Shown here one piece after another: positions 42,861-51,107 of a DNA stretch of 64,000 nt. Numbering within the stretch: position 1 is the stretch's first letter; each line of letters begins with the position of its first letter. Source of the DNA: an uncultured Modestobacter sp. (GTDB lineage: Bacteria; Actinomycetota; Actinomycetes; Mycobacteriales; Geodermatophilaceae); assembly GCF_947486615.1 (NCBI RefSeq), contig NZ_CANKUD010000001.1, positions 1-64,000 on the forward strand, given 5' to 3'. The notes beneath the pieces are model-generated. The model searched no databases. It saw nothing but the letters and a program-made list of their open reading frames with translations, and was not told the DNA's origin. The position numbers and the translations under genes are program-made.

Positions 42861-42878
42861 GTCCGGGTGGTCCCGGAC
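42861..42878 (-). promoter_or_regulatory. Leader hairpin upstream of korA
   Basis: GTCCGGG, loop TGGT, CCCGGAC: perfect 7-bp stem 23-40 nt before ATG 42838 on the minus strand. It has the same loop and similar placement as the hairpin at 17942. Function unknown. Confidence 0.35.
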
Positions 42879-42925
42879 GGTTCGGTACGGCGGCAACCAC
42901 CCGGTGAGGGGCGCGGCTGCCGGGT

Positions 42926-42959
42926 CCGTCCGCTGCCGGCCTGCGCCGGCAGCGGACGG
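42926..42959 (-). terminator. Strong hairpin downstream of the SDR gene
   Basis: CCGTCCGCTGCCGGC (42926-42940), loop CTGC, GCCGGCAGCGGACGG (42945-42959): a perfect 15-bp stem just past the stop of the minus-strand SDR gene. It should end the dehydrogenase-SDR unit before korA. Confidence 0.85.
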
Positions 42960-42965
42960 GGTGGG

Positions 42966-43736
42966 TCAGCGCGGCTGGAAGCGCTGGGCCCCGTCGATGC
43001 GGATGGTCTCTCCGTTGAGGTAGGTGTTCTCGCAGATGTGCCGGGCCAGCGCGGCGTACTCCGAGGGCTTGCCGAGGCGGGACGGGTTCGGGACCGAGGC
43101 GCCGAACTTCGCCAGTGCTTCCGGGCCGACCCGCTCCATGGCCGGGGTCAGGAAGGTCCCGGGCGCGATGCAGACCACCCGGATCCCCAGCACGGCCAGG
43201 TCGCGCGCCGCTGCCAGGGTGAGACCGGCGACCCCGCCCTTGGCCGCGGCGTAGGCGGACTGGCCGATCTGGCCCTCGAAGGCGGCGATGCTGGAGGTGG
43301 TCACCACCGCGCCCCGCTGCCCGCCGTCGTCGGGCTCGGCACTGGCGATCTCCGCCGCCAGCAGCCGCAGCACGTTGTAGGTGCCGGTGAGGTACAGCTC
43401 GATGGTCTTGGTGAAGCCCGCCATCGTGGCCGGCGTGTGGTCCCGGCCGACGACCCGCTCGGCCACGCCGAAGCCGCCGTGGGCGACCACGGCGTACCGC
43501 AATGTCCCGAGCCCCCGGGCCGCCTCGATCGCGCCGGCGATGCTCTCGTCGCTCAGCACGTCGGTCGGGACGTACACCGCGGCGTCCCCGAGCTCGTCGG
43601 CCAGGGCCTTGCCCCGCTCCTCGGACAGATCGCTGATCACGACCTTGGCGCCGGCCTCGACGAGCTCACGGACGGCGGCCTCGCCGAGTCCGCCTGCTCC
43701 GCCGGTCACCACGGCCACGCTGCCTGCCAGGATCAT
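42966..43736 (-). CDS. SDR, 3-hydroxyacyl-CoA dehydrogenase type II-like
   Basis: 256 residues: SVAVVTGGAGGLGEAAVREL at the N-terminus, VVISDLSEERG, catalytic Ser in TTSSIAAFEGQIGQ and Tyr/Lys in SAYAAAKGGV. It ends NGETIRIDGAQRF. The pattern is that of HSD10-like enzymes that oxidise 3-hydroxyacyl-CoA (including 2-methyl branched) or hydroxysteroids with NAD. ATG 43736 follows AGGAGG; the upstream ATG 43769 lacks a signal. It follows the acyl-CoA dehydrogenase gene by 68 bp on the same strand. Confidence 0.9.
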   Translation of the reverse strand: MILAGSVAVVTGGAGGLGEAAVRELVEAGAKVVISDLSEERGKALADELGDAAVYVPTDVLSDESIAGAIEAARGLGTLRYAVVAHGGFGVAERVVGRDHTPATMAGFTKTIELYLTGTYNVLRLLAAEIASAEPDDGGQRGAVVTTSSIAAFEGQIGQSAYAAAKGGVAGLTLAAARDLAVLGIRVVCIAPGTFLTPAMERVGPEALAKFGASVPNPSRLGKPSEYAALARHICENTYLNGETIRIDGAQRFQPR

Positions 43737-43804
43737 CGGTCCTCCTTCTCTCTGAGTTGCCCACCGCACGGTTGTGGGTGGAAAGCGCTGCGGGGACGGC
43801 TGTG

Positions 43805-44962
43805 TCAGCGTCTGGCCGAGCCCCGCTGGACCAGCTGGCGGGCGATCACGCCGCGGAGGATCTCGTTGGTGCCCTCGCCGACGATCATGAGCGGGGCGTC
43901 CCGGAAGTAGCGCTCGACGTCGAACTCGGTCGAGTAGCCGTAGCCGCCGTGGATGCGGATCGCGTCGAGAGTGACCTTGGCGGCCATCTCGGAGGCGAAG
44001 AGCTTCGCCTGACCCGACTGGAGATCGGCGCGTCCGCCGGCGTCGAAGGTCTCGGCCGCACGCAGGACCAGACCCCGCGCGGCTTCGATGTTTGTGTCCA
44101 TGTCGGCGAGGTAGTTGCCGATCGACTGGTGTTGCCAGATCGGCTTGCCGAAGGCCTCCCGCTCCTGGGAGTACCGCAGGGCGTCGTCGAAGGCCGCCTG
44201 TGCGACGCCGACCGCCCGGGCGGCGACCTGGATCCGGCCGACCTCCAGGCCGGCCATCATCTGCCCAAAGCCTTTGCCCGGCTCCTCACCGAGCACGGCG
44301 TCCACGGGCAGCCGGTGGTCGTCGAAGTGCAGCTCGCAGCTCTCCACGCCCTTGTAGCCGAGCTTGGGGAGGTCCTTGGAGACGGTGAAGCCCTTGCCCT
44401 TCTCCGACAGCAGGATGCTGATCCCGCGGTGCGCGGGGGAGGCGGCGGGGTCGGTCTTGACCAGCAGGGCCACCAGGCCGGCCCGCCGGGCGTTGGTGAT
44501 CCAGGTCTTCGACCCGTTGACCACCCAGTCGTCCCCGTCCCGGCGGGCGACGGTGCGCATGGCCTGCAGGTCCGAGCCGCCCCCGGGCTCGGTGAGCGCC
44601 ATCGTCGCCCGCAGCTCCCCGGTCGCCATCCGGGGCAGGTAGCGCTGCTTCTGCTCCTCCGTGCCGTAGCGCAGCAGCAGCTTGGAGACCACGGAGTGCC
44701 CCCCGAAGGAGCCGGCCAGGCTCATCCACCCGCGCGACAGCTGCTCGGTCACCAGCGCGTAGCAGGTCGTGGAGACCCCGTAGTCGCCGTGAGGCTCGGG
44801 GATTGCCAGGCCGAACACGCCGAGTTCCTTCATCTGTTCGATGAGGGCCTCGGGATACGTGTTGGCGTGCTCCAGCTGCTGGGCCACCGGCCGGACCTCT
44901 TTGTCGACGAACTCGGCGACCAGGTCGACGATCTGACCTTCTTCGGGGCTGAGCTGGGCCAC
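43805..44962 (-). CDS. Acyl-CoA dehydrogenase
   Basis: 385 residues of a complete homotetrameric-type enzyme: ALTEPGGGSDLQAMRTVA, WITNARRAGLVALLVKTD, GLEVGRIQVAARAVGVAQ, IHGGYGYSTEFDVERYFRD and the catalytic-Glu region IVGEGTNEILRGVIARQL. It forms 2-enoyl-CoA with ETF. GAGGAG precedes GTG 44962. It is the first gene of a minus-strand unit, divergent from the heteromeric dehydrogenase pair at 45128; operator-like site 5 lies between, so both directions may be co-regulated. Confidence 0.93.
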   Translation of the reverse strand: MAQLSPEEGQIVDLVAEFVDKEVRPVAQQLEHANTYPEALIEQMKELGVFGLAIPEPHGDYGVSTTCYALVTEQLSRGWMSLAGSFGGHSVVSKLLLRYGTEEQKQRYLPRMATGELRATMALTEPGGGSDLQAMRTVARRDGDDWVVNGSKTWITNARRAGLVALLVKTDPAASPAHRGISILLSEKGKGFTVSKDLPKLGYKGVESCELHFDDHRLPVDAVLGEEPGKGFGQMMAGLEVGRIQVAARAVGVAQAAFDDALRYSQEREAFGKPIWQHQSIGNYLADMDTNIEAARGLVLRAAETFDAGGRADLQSGQAKLFASEMAAKVTLDAIRIHGGYGYSTEFDVERYFRDAPLMIVGEGTNEILRGVIARQLVQRGSARR

Positions 44963-45074
44963 GTCGTCTCCTCGGGAACCGGTGCCGGGACGGCCCGTAC
45001 AGCCGGTCCCTCGTGCGGTGGTCGGCGAAGGGCGTCGTCGCGACGCACCCGCCGGGGGGTGTGCCCCAGGCTAG

Positions 45075-45113
45075 TATCTGACACAGTCGTCACACCAGAC
45101 TCCGGTGTCAGAT
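45075..45113. promoter_or_regulatory. Operator-like site 5 with extended inverted repeat, between two acyl-CoA dehydrogenase operons
   Basis: Core TATCTGAC-ACAGTC-GTCA at 45075-45092 matches the shared motif. In addition ATCTGACAC (45076-45084) has a perfect inverted copy GTGTCAGAT at 45105-45113, 20 bp away. TAGTAT at 45072-45077 is a good -10 for the plus-strand pair. Three half-sites suggest binding of more than one dimer. Confidence 0.65.
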
Positions 45114-45127
45114 GCAAGAAGGTGCAG

Positions 45128-46300
45128 ATGGACCTCGACTTCTCCGCCGACCAGCGCGACTTCCGCGACCAGGTCCGCACGTGGTTGCACGAGAACAAGC
45201 CCCGGGACGAACGCCCCCGGGCCGCCGCGGGCATCCGCGAGTACGACCTGGCCTGGCAGCGCACCCAGTTCGAGGGTGGCTGGGCCGGCATCTCGTGGCC
45301 GACCGAGTACGGCGGCCGCGGCCTCTCCTTGATCGACCAGCTCATCTGGTTCGAGGAGTACGGCCGGGCCGGACTGCCCAGCGTCGACGCCAACTTCGTC
45401 GGCCTCAACCACGCCGGCCCGACGCTGATGACCCGCGCCCGCGACGAACAGAAGGCCCAGCACCTGCGGCCGATCCTGGCCGGGGAGGTCGTCTGGTGCC
45501 AGGGCTTCTCCGAGCCCGGCGCCGGCTCGGACCTTGCCTCGCTCAGCGCCCGGGCCGAGATCGACGGCGACGAGTTGGTGGTCAGCGGGCAGAAGATCTG
45601 GACGAGCTTCGCCCATGTCGCCGACTGGCAGGAGCTGCTGGTCCGCACCAGCCGCACCGGCTCCAAGCACCAGGGCATCACCTGGGTCATCTGCGACATG
45701 CACAGCCCGGGCATCGACGTGCGCCCGATCCGCACCATGGACGGCGAGGCCGAGTTCTGCGAGGTCTTCTACGACGAGGTGCGCATCCCGCTGAGCAGCG
45801 TCGTCGGCGACGTCGACCAGGGCTGGAGCGTCGCGATGTCGACGCTGTCCTTCGAGCGCGGCACGGCCTTCACCGCCGGGCAGGTGCGGCTGGCCTCCAC
45901 CGTCGAGCAGCTGATCGAACTGGCCCGCGAGCGCACCGGCCCCGACGGCCGCCGCCCGGCGATCGCCGACGACGAGCTGGCCCGCCGGCTGGCCACGGCC
46001 CGGGCCGAGGTCGCCGCGCTGCGCGCCATGACGTACGTGGGCATCTCGCGCAGCGCCCGCACCGGCACCCCCGGTCCCGAGGGCTCGATCGTGAAGCTCT
46101 ACTACTCGGAGATGGTCAAGCAGGTCGCCCGGCTGGCGATGGACATCCTCGGTCCCGACGGCCTGCGCTACGTCTCCCGTTGGATCCCCGGCGGCTGGTC
46201 GGGCAACTACCTGTACTCGTACTCGCAGACGATCGGGGGTGGCACCTCGGAGGTACAGCGCAACATCATCGGGGACCGCATCCTCGGCCTGCCCCGCTGA
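45128..46300 (+). CDS. Acyl-CoA dehydrogenase, probable subunit of a heteromeric enzyme (FadE28/FadE26-like)
   Basis: 390 residues: WPTEYGGRGLSLIDQLIW, FSEPGAGSDLASLSARAE, GQKIWTSFAHVADWQELLVR, TLSFERGTAFTAGQVRLAST and the end TIGGGTSEVQRNIIGDRILG. WPTEYGG and GGGTSEVQRNIIGDRILGLPR are typical of the mycobacterial steroid-side-chain FadE subunits that assemble as alpha2beta2. A second, shorter dehydrogenase gene follows after 12 bp, as in those pairs. ATG 45128 follows AGAAGG. It heads a plus-strand operon with thiolase-like protein and ligase. Confidence 0.92.
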   Translation: MDLDFSADQRDFRDQVRTWLHENKPRDERPRAAAGIREYDLAWQRTQFEGGWAGISWPTEYGGRGLSLIDQLIWFEEYGRAGLPSVDANFVGLNHAGPTLMTRARDEQKAQHLRPILAGEVVWCQGFSEPGAGSDLASLSARAEIDGDELVVSGQKIWTSFAHVADWQELLVRTSRTGSKHQGITWVICDMHSPGIDVRPIRTMDGEAEFCEVFYDEVRIPLSSVVGDVDQGWSVAMSTLSFERGTAFTAGQVRLASTVEQLIELARERTGPDGRRPAIADDELARRLATARAEVAALRAMTYVGISRSARTGTPGPEGSIVKLYYSEMVKQVARLAMDILGPDGLRYVSRWIPGGWSGNYLYSYSQTIGGGTSEVQRNIIGDRILGLPR

Positions 46301-46312
46301 GAGGAAGCGACC

Positions 46313-47341
46313 ATGGACCTCCTGCCCTCTGCTGACCAACAGGACGTCGTCCGCGCGGCGGCGGACTTCCTGGCCCAGGAGATGCCCCGTGACCGGATCC
46401 GCCAGCGCGAGGCCGAGGCCTCCTCCGTCGACGCCGCGGCCTGGACCGGTTGTGCCGATCTCGGGCTCTTCGGCCTGTCGGTGCCCGAGGAGCTCGGCGG
46501 CGCAGGCTTCGGCGTGGAGGAGGAAGCCCTCCTCTTCCGCGAGCTCGGCCGTCACGTGGCGCCGGGCCCCTTCCTGTCCACCGTGCTGGCCGCCCAGCTC
46601 GCCGTCGCGATCGGTGATGCCGACCTGGTGGCCTCCATCGTCGCCGGCAAGACCACCGTGGGCCTGGCCGCGCTGCGGGCCGGGAGCACGGTCGACGAGG
46701 ACCGGGTCCGGGGTGACCTGGACCTGATCGACGCCGTCGAGGCGCCCCTGGTGCTGCTGCTCGGCCCGGCCGGTGCCGCTCTCGTCGAGACCGGGCAGCT
46801 GGGCGCCGTGCAGACGGTGCCGAGCATCGACCCCGGCGTCCGGCTGGCGACCGCCACCGGCGTCGACGCGCCGGTCAGTGCCTGGCTGCCGGCGGCCACC
46901 CGACCGCTGTACCTGCGCGGCCTCGTGCTCGCCGCGGCGCTGCTGGTCGGCATCGCCGAGGCCTGCCGGGATGCCTCCACCGAGTACGCCAAGACCCGCG
47001 AGCAGTTCGGCCGGCCGATCGGGGTGAACCAGGCGGTCAAGCACCGGTGCGCCGACATGGCGGTGCAGGCCGAGCTGGGCATGGCCCAGCTGTACTTCGC
47101 CGCCGTCAGCCTCGCGTCGGGCCGGCCCGACGCCGAGCTGCAGGCCCGGACGGCGAAGGTCGTGGCCGCGCACGCTGCCACGGTGAATGCGGCCAGCAAC
47201 GTCCAGGTGCACGGGGGCATGGGCTACACCTGGGAGAACGACGCCCATCTGTTCGTCAAGCGGGTCGAGGTGCTGGAGAACCTGCTCGGGGGGCGCACCG
47301 AGCACCTGGCCGAGATCGTCGCCCTGCCCGCGCCGCAATGA
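46313..47341 (+). CDS. Acyl-CoA dehydrogenase-like subunit, short partner (FadE29/FadE27-like)
   Basis: 342 residues, shorter than the classical 380-400, with low-complexity, loosely conserved middle (the FAD-loop region SEPGAGSD is missing). Kept parts are GLFGLSVPEELGGAGFGVEE, TREQFGRPIGVNQAVKHR and HGGMGYTWENDAHLFVKRV. Together with the preceding gene it fits the alpha2beta2 architecture in which one partner lacks a full active site. GAGGAAG precedes ATG 46313. Its stop overlaps the small ORF at 47338 (ATGA). Confidence 0.9.
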   Translation: MDLLPSADQQDVVRAAADFLAQEMPRDRIRQREAEASSVDAAAWTGCADLGLFGLSVPEELGGAGFGVEEEALLFRELGRHVAPGPFLSTVLAAQLAVAIGDADLVASIVAGKTTVGLAALRAGSTVDEDRVRGDLDLIDAVEAPLVLLLGPAGAALVETGQLGAVQTVPSIDPGVRLATATGVDAPVSAWLPAATRPLYLRGLVLAAALLVGIAEACRDASTEYAKTREQFGRPIGVNQAVKHRCADMAVQAELGMAQLYFAAVSLASGRPDAELQARTAKVVAAHAATVNAASNVQVHGGMGYTWENDAHLFVKRVEVLENLLGGRTEHLAEIVALPAPQ

Positions 47342-47442
47342 CCCAGCCGCCGCGCACCCGCCAGCCCCACAACACCGTCGTCGGAGGACGCATGAACCCG
47401 GAGGGATCCCGCATGCACACCGTTCCCGGAGCGACGGCATGA
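47338..47442 (+). CDS. Possible 34-residue coupling ORF
   Basis: ATG 47338 overlaps the previous stop (ATGA) and its own TGA (47440-47442) overlaps the next ATG (ATGA). The product is basic, proline-rich at the start (PPRTRQPHNTVVGGRMN) and has no recognisable domain. A shorter form from ATG 47392, after CGGAGGACGC, is also possible. It may be a coupling leader rather than a functional protein. Confidence 0.35.
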   Translation: MTQPPRTRQPHNTVVGGRMNPEGSRMHTVPGATA

Positions 47443-48584
47443 GCCGCCGGGTCGCCATCGCCGGGGTTGCGCTCTCCGACGTCGGCACGGTCCCCGAAGC
47501 CACGCCCTACGGGCTGATCGGTCAGGCCAGCCGCCGCGCGCTGGCGGACGCGGGGCTGAAGCCCGGGGACGTGGACGGCCTCGGCTCCACCGGCCTGGGC
47601 ACGCTGGCGCCGATCGACGTCGCCGAGTACCTCGGGCTGCGTCCCCGGTGGGTCGACTCGACCACCGTCGGCGGGGCGTCCTGGGAGGTCATGGCCGCGC
47701 ACGCGACGGACGCGATCGCCGCCGGCCACGCCGACGTCGTACTGCTCACCTACGGCTCCACCGCGCGCTCGGACCTCCGCCGCAAGATGCGCACGGCGAG
47801 CCTGAACTGGGGCTCCCGTGGGCCGCAGCAGTGGGAGTCGCCCTACGGGCACACGCTGATCAGCAAGTACGCGATGGCCGCCCGGCGGCACATGTACGAG
47901 TACGGGACGACGATCGAGCAGCTGGCCGAGATCGCGGTGTCCGCCCGGTACAACGCGGCGGAGAACCCGGAGGCCTCCTTCCGGGACCCGATCACGATCG
48001 AGGACGTCCTGGACGGCCCGATGATCGCCGATCCATTCACCAAGTTGCACTGCTGCATCCGCTCCGACGGCGGGGCCGCGGTGGTCCTGGTCGCCGAGGA
48101 CCGGGTCGCCGACCTGCGCAGCGACCCGGTGTGGGTGCTGGGTGCCGCCGAGTCGGTCAGCCACGTGTCGATGAGCCAGTGGGACGACATGACCACCGGT
48201 CCGGCCGCCGTCTCCGGGCCGCTGGCGTTCCAGCGGGCCGGCGTGCGCCCCGAGGACATCGACGTCGCCGAGCTCTACGACGCCTTCACCTACATGCTGC
48301 TGATCACCCTCGAGGACCTCGGCTTCTGCGAGAAGGGCGAGGCCGGCAGCTTCGTCGAGGGCGGCACCCTGCGGTTGGGCGGCGCACTGCCCACCAACAC
48401 CGACGGCGGTGGTCTGTCGGCCGTGCACCCCGGTCAGCGCGGGCTCTTCCTGCTGGTCGAGGCCGCCCGTCAGCTGCGCGGGGAGAGTGGCCCGCGCCAG
48501 GTGCCGGGCGCCCGGCTGGCCGCGGTCAGCGGCACGGGTGGGTGGTTCTGCTCCAGCGGCACGGTCATCCTCGGCCGGGACTGA
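47439..48584 (+). CDS. Thiolase-like (SCP-x/Ltp type) protein
   Basis: 381 residues with thiolase fold features (VAIAGVALSDVG, ASRRALADAGLKPGDVDGL, EVMAAHATDAIAAGHADVVLL, ELYDAFTYMLLITLEDLGF, LPTNTDGGGLSAVHPGQRG). The thiolase nucleophile position reads TVGGASWEVM with no Cys, so it is not a normal thiolase. It is likely an aldolase partner of a DUF35 protein; the nearest one (51108) is in the opposite operon, about 2.5 kb away. It ends 4 bp before the ligase gene. Confidence 0.82.
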   Translation: MSRRVAIAGVALSDVGTVPEATPYGLIGQASRRALADAGLKPGDVDGLGSTGLGTLAPIDVAEYLGLRPRWVDSTTVGGASWEVMAAHATDAIAAGHADVVLLTYGSTARSDLRRKMRTASLNWGSRGPQQWESPYGHTLISKYAMAARRHMYEYGTTIEQLAEIAVSARYNAAENPEASFRDPITIEDVLDGPMIADPFTKLHCCIRSDGGAAVVLVAEDRVADLRSDPVWVLGAAESVSHVSMSQWDDMTTGPAAVSGPLAFQRAGVRPEDIDVAELYDAFTYMLLITLEDLGFCEKGEAGSFVEGGTLRLGGALPTNTDGGGLSAVHPGQRGLFLLVEAARQLRGESGPRQVPGARLAAVSGTGGWFCSSGTVILGRD

Positions 48585-48588
48585 CCCG

Positions 48589-50094
48589 ATGGGCACCCCT
48601 CCGCTGATCGGCGACCCCGCGACGTTGGGGGAGGCCCTGCGGGCGGCCGCCGAGCAGTTCGGCGACCGGGAGGCCTACGTCGACGGCTTCCAGCGGATCA
48701 GCTTCGCCGGCTGGGTGGCCGCCGCGGGCGGGCTCGCCGTGGAGCTGGCCGACCGCGGGGTCCGCCGCGGGAACGTGGTCGCCCTGATGCTGCCCAGCAG
48801 CATCGACTACGCCGTCTGCTACGCCGCGATCGCCTCGCTGGGCGCGGTGACCACGGGGCTGAACACGCGGCTCGGCGTCAACGAGGTGACCGCCGTGCTC
48901 GCCACGGCGGCGCCCGCGCTGGTCATCCGGGACACCGAGGCGGGGCTGCCCGAGGTGCCCGAGGGAATACCGGTGATGGCCCGCAGCGAGCTGGCCGCGG
49001 CCTGCCTGCGGCGGCCGGGGGGCGGTCCCGCGCCCGACGTCGACCCGGCCGACCCCGTGGTGGTCATCTGGACCAGCGGCACCACCGGAGTGCCCAAGGG
49101 CGCCTGGTTCGACCACCGCAACCTGGCCGCGGCGGCACGGTCGGCCGGGGTGATGAGCGCGCCCTTCGACCGGCGTCTGGTCGCCACGCCGTTCGCTCAC
49201 GCCGGCTACATGGCCAAGCTCTGGGACCAGCTCGCCTGGGGCATCACGATGGTGGTCGGGACGGTGCCCTGGTCGGCCGCGGAGATGGCGCAGGTGCTCA
49301 TCGACGAGCGGATCACGGTGGCCGGTGGCGTCCCGACGCAGTGGTCCAAGCTGCTGGAGCAACCGCACCTGGCCGGGCGCCGGCTGGAGCACCTGCGGGT
49401 GGGCATCGCGGCCACCGCCCCCGCCGCACCGGAGCTCGTTGAACGCGTCGCCGACCTCCTCGGCGTCCCGCTGGTGGTGCGGTACGCGATGACGGAGTCC
49501 CCGTCGATCTGCGGCACCGAGCCCACCGATCCACCCGAGGTGCAGGCCCGCACCGTCGGCCGCCCGCAGGCCGGCGTACAGGTGCGCGTCGTCGACGACG
49601 ACGGCGGGCCGGTGGCCACCGAGACGGTCGGGCGGGTCCAGGTGCGCGGCGACTGCGTGATGCGCGGCTACTGGCGCGCTCCCGAGCTCACCGCGCAGGT
49701 CCTCGGGGACGACGGCTGGCTGCGCAGCGGCGACCTGGGCCGGCTGACCGCCGAGGGGAACCTCGTCCTGGTGGGCCGCAGTGGCGACATGTACATCCGC
49801 GGCGGGTACAACGTCTACCCGCTCGAGGTGGAGAACGTGCTGGCCGACCACCCGGCGGTCGCGCGGGTCGCCGTCGTCGGCGTCCCCGCGCCGGTGATCG
49901 GCGAGATCGGGGTGGCCTTCGTGGTTCCGGCCGATCCGGCGGCGGCGCCCACCCGCGAGGAGCTACGGGTCTGGGTCCGGGGCCACCTGGCCGACTACAA
50001 GGCCCCCGACCGGGTGGAGACGGTGCCGGACCTACCGCTCACTGCGATGCAGAAGATCGACAAGCTCGCCCTGCGGGAGCTGGCCCTCGGCTGA
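48589..50094 (+). CDS. Acyl-CoA synthetase (AMP-forming)
   Basis: 501 residues: P-loop VIWTSGTTGVPKGAWFDHRN, RYAMTESPSICG, WLRSGDLGRLTAEGNLVL, RSGDMYIRGGYNVYPLEVE and catalytic Lys in LTAMQKIDKLALREL. It is the third ATP-dependent ligase of the window and activates an unknown acid. ATG 48589 starts 4 bp after the thiolase-like stop; no SD is clear, so coupling is likely. It is the last gene of the operon starting at 45128 and faces a convergent SDR gene. Confidence 0.92.
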   Translation: MGTPPLIGDPATLGEALRAAAEQFGDREAYVDGFQRISFAGWVAAAGGLAVELADRGVRRGNVVALMLPSSIDYAVCYAAIASLGAVTTGLNTRLGVNEVTAVLATAAPALVIRDTEAGLPEVPEGIPVMARSELAAACLRRPGGGPAPDVDPADPVVVIWTSGTTGVPKGAWFDHRNLAAAARSAGVMSAPFDRRLVATPFAHAGYMAKLWDQLAWGITMVVGTVPWSAAEMAQVLIDERITVAGGVPTQWSKLLEQPHLAGRRLEHLRVGIAATAPAAPELVERVADLLGVPLVVRYAMTESPSICGTEPTDPPEVQARTVGRPQAGVQVRVVDDDGGPVATETVGRVQVRGDCVMRGYWRAPELTAQVLGDDGWLRSGDLGRLTAEGNLVLVGRSGDMYIRGGYNVYPLEVENVLADHPAVARVAVVGVPAPVIGEIGVAFVVPADPAAAPTREELRVWVRGHLADYKAPDRVETVPDLPLTAMQKIDKLALRELALG

Positions 50095-50139
50095 GGACCC
50101 GCTCCCGCAGGGCGAGGCGGCGCGTGGGAGCCGTCAGCC
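50092..50139. terminator. Weak bipartite hairpin over two convergent stop codons
   Basis: GGCTGA ... GCTCCC ... GGGAGC ... TCAGCC pair in order, with small internal bulges, spanning the 39-bp gap and the stop codons of both converging genes (50094 and 50134). A modest bidirectional terminator. Confidence 0.4.
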
Positions 50140-51057
50140 ACCCATCCGCAGGCCCGGCGCGCGGGTGCCGAACACGTCGGTGGCGAAGACCTGGCCCAGC
50201 TTGGTGGCGTCCCAGCGCTGCTGGCCGTTGGCCGCGCTGGCCTTCTCGTACCAGCCGCCCATCAGGTGAATCTTCTCACCCATCGCCCGGATGACCTGAC
50301 CGCTGACGTGGTCGGCCTCCGGACTGGCCAGCCAGGCCACCACCGGGCAGCACAGCGAGGGGTCCTTGGGGTCGAAGGCGTCCTCGTCGCGTTCGTCGGG
50401 CTCCAGCGCCGCTGCCTGCCCGGGCATCGTCGCCGACAGCCGGGTCAGCCCACCGGGGCCGATGGCGTTGACGGTGACGCCGATGCTCTGCAGCTCCAGG
50501 CTGAGGGTGAGGGTCATCCCGGCGATGGCCGACTTCGCCGTGGCGTAGTTGGACTGGCCGAAGTGGCCGAGCAGCCCGGCACCGGAAACGGTGTTGATGA
50601 CCCGGCCGTAGACCGAGCCGTCGCCGGCCTTGGCCTCGGCCCGCCAGCGGCGGGCCGCTCCCCGGCAGACCAGCCAGGTGCCGCGCACGTGCACGCGCAT
50701 GACCAGGTCGAAGTCGTCGGCGCTCATGTTCCAGATCGCCCGGTCGCGGACGATGCCGGCGTTGTTGACCACGATGTCGACGTGTCCGAACTGGTCCCAG
50801 GCGCGGTCCAGCATGGCCTCGACCTGGGCCTCGTCGCCGACATCCCCGAAGTCGGGGACGGCCGTGCCGCCGCGGGAGGTGATGATGTCGACCACCTGCT
50901 CGGCGTCCCGGCCCTTGCCCTCCCCGCTCACCGAGGTGCCGAGGTCGTTGACGACCACGGTGGCGCCGTGCTTGGCGAGCTCCAGGGCGTGCCCGCGGCC
51001 GATGCCGTGACCGGCACCGGTCACGACGGCGACCTTTCCTTCCAACAGGCGGGACAT
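50134..51057 (-). CDS. SDR, multifunctional-enzyme-2-type 3-hydroxyacyl-CoA dehydrogenase-like
   Basis: 307 residues: VAVVTGAGHGIGRGHALELA, VVVNDLGTSVSGEG, NNAGIVRD, catalytic Ser in NTVSGAGLLGHFGQ and Tyr/Lys in SNYATAKSAIAGM. NDLG and the long insertion, with WYEKASAA near the end, are typical of the dehydrogenase domain of peroxisomal-type multifunctional enzyme 2 and its actinobacterial relatives. It should oxidise 3-hydroxyacyl-CoA (R- or branched). ATG 51057 is 50 bp after the DUF35 stop on the same strand. Confidence 0.9.
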   Translation of the reverse strand: MSRLLEGKVAVVTGAGHGIGRGHALELAKHGATVVVNDLGTSVSGEGKGRDAEQVVDIITSRGGTAVPDFGDVGDEAQVEAMLDRAWDQFGHVDIVVNNAGIVRDRAIWNMSADDFDLVMRVHVRGTWLVCRGAARRWRAEAKAGDGSVYGRVINTVSGAGLLGHFGQSNYATAKSAIAGMTLTLSLELQSIGVTVNAIGPGGLTRLSATMPGQAAALEPDERDEDAFDPKDPSLCCPVVAWLASPEADHVSGQVIRAMGEKIHLMGGWYEKASAANGQQRWDATKLGQVFATDVFGTRAPGLRMGG

Positions 51058-51107
51058 GATCGGACTCCTTCTCGTTGAGGGCGAACTGTCAGGGGGTGGC
51101 GCGTCGG

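Noticed and set aside
47224..48596. Minus-strand open frames opposite the thiolase-like gene
   Set aside because: Shadow frames with Arg/Gly/Val-rich composition; the plus-strand protein has family features.
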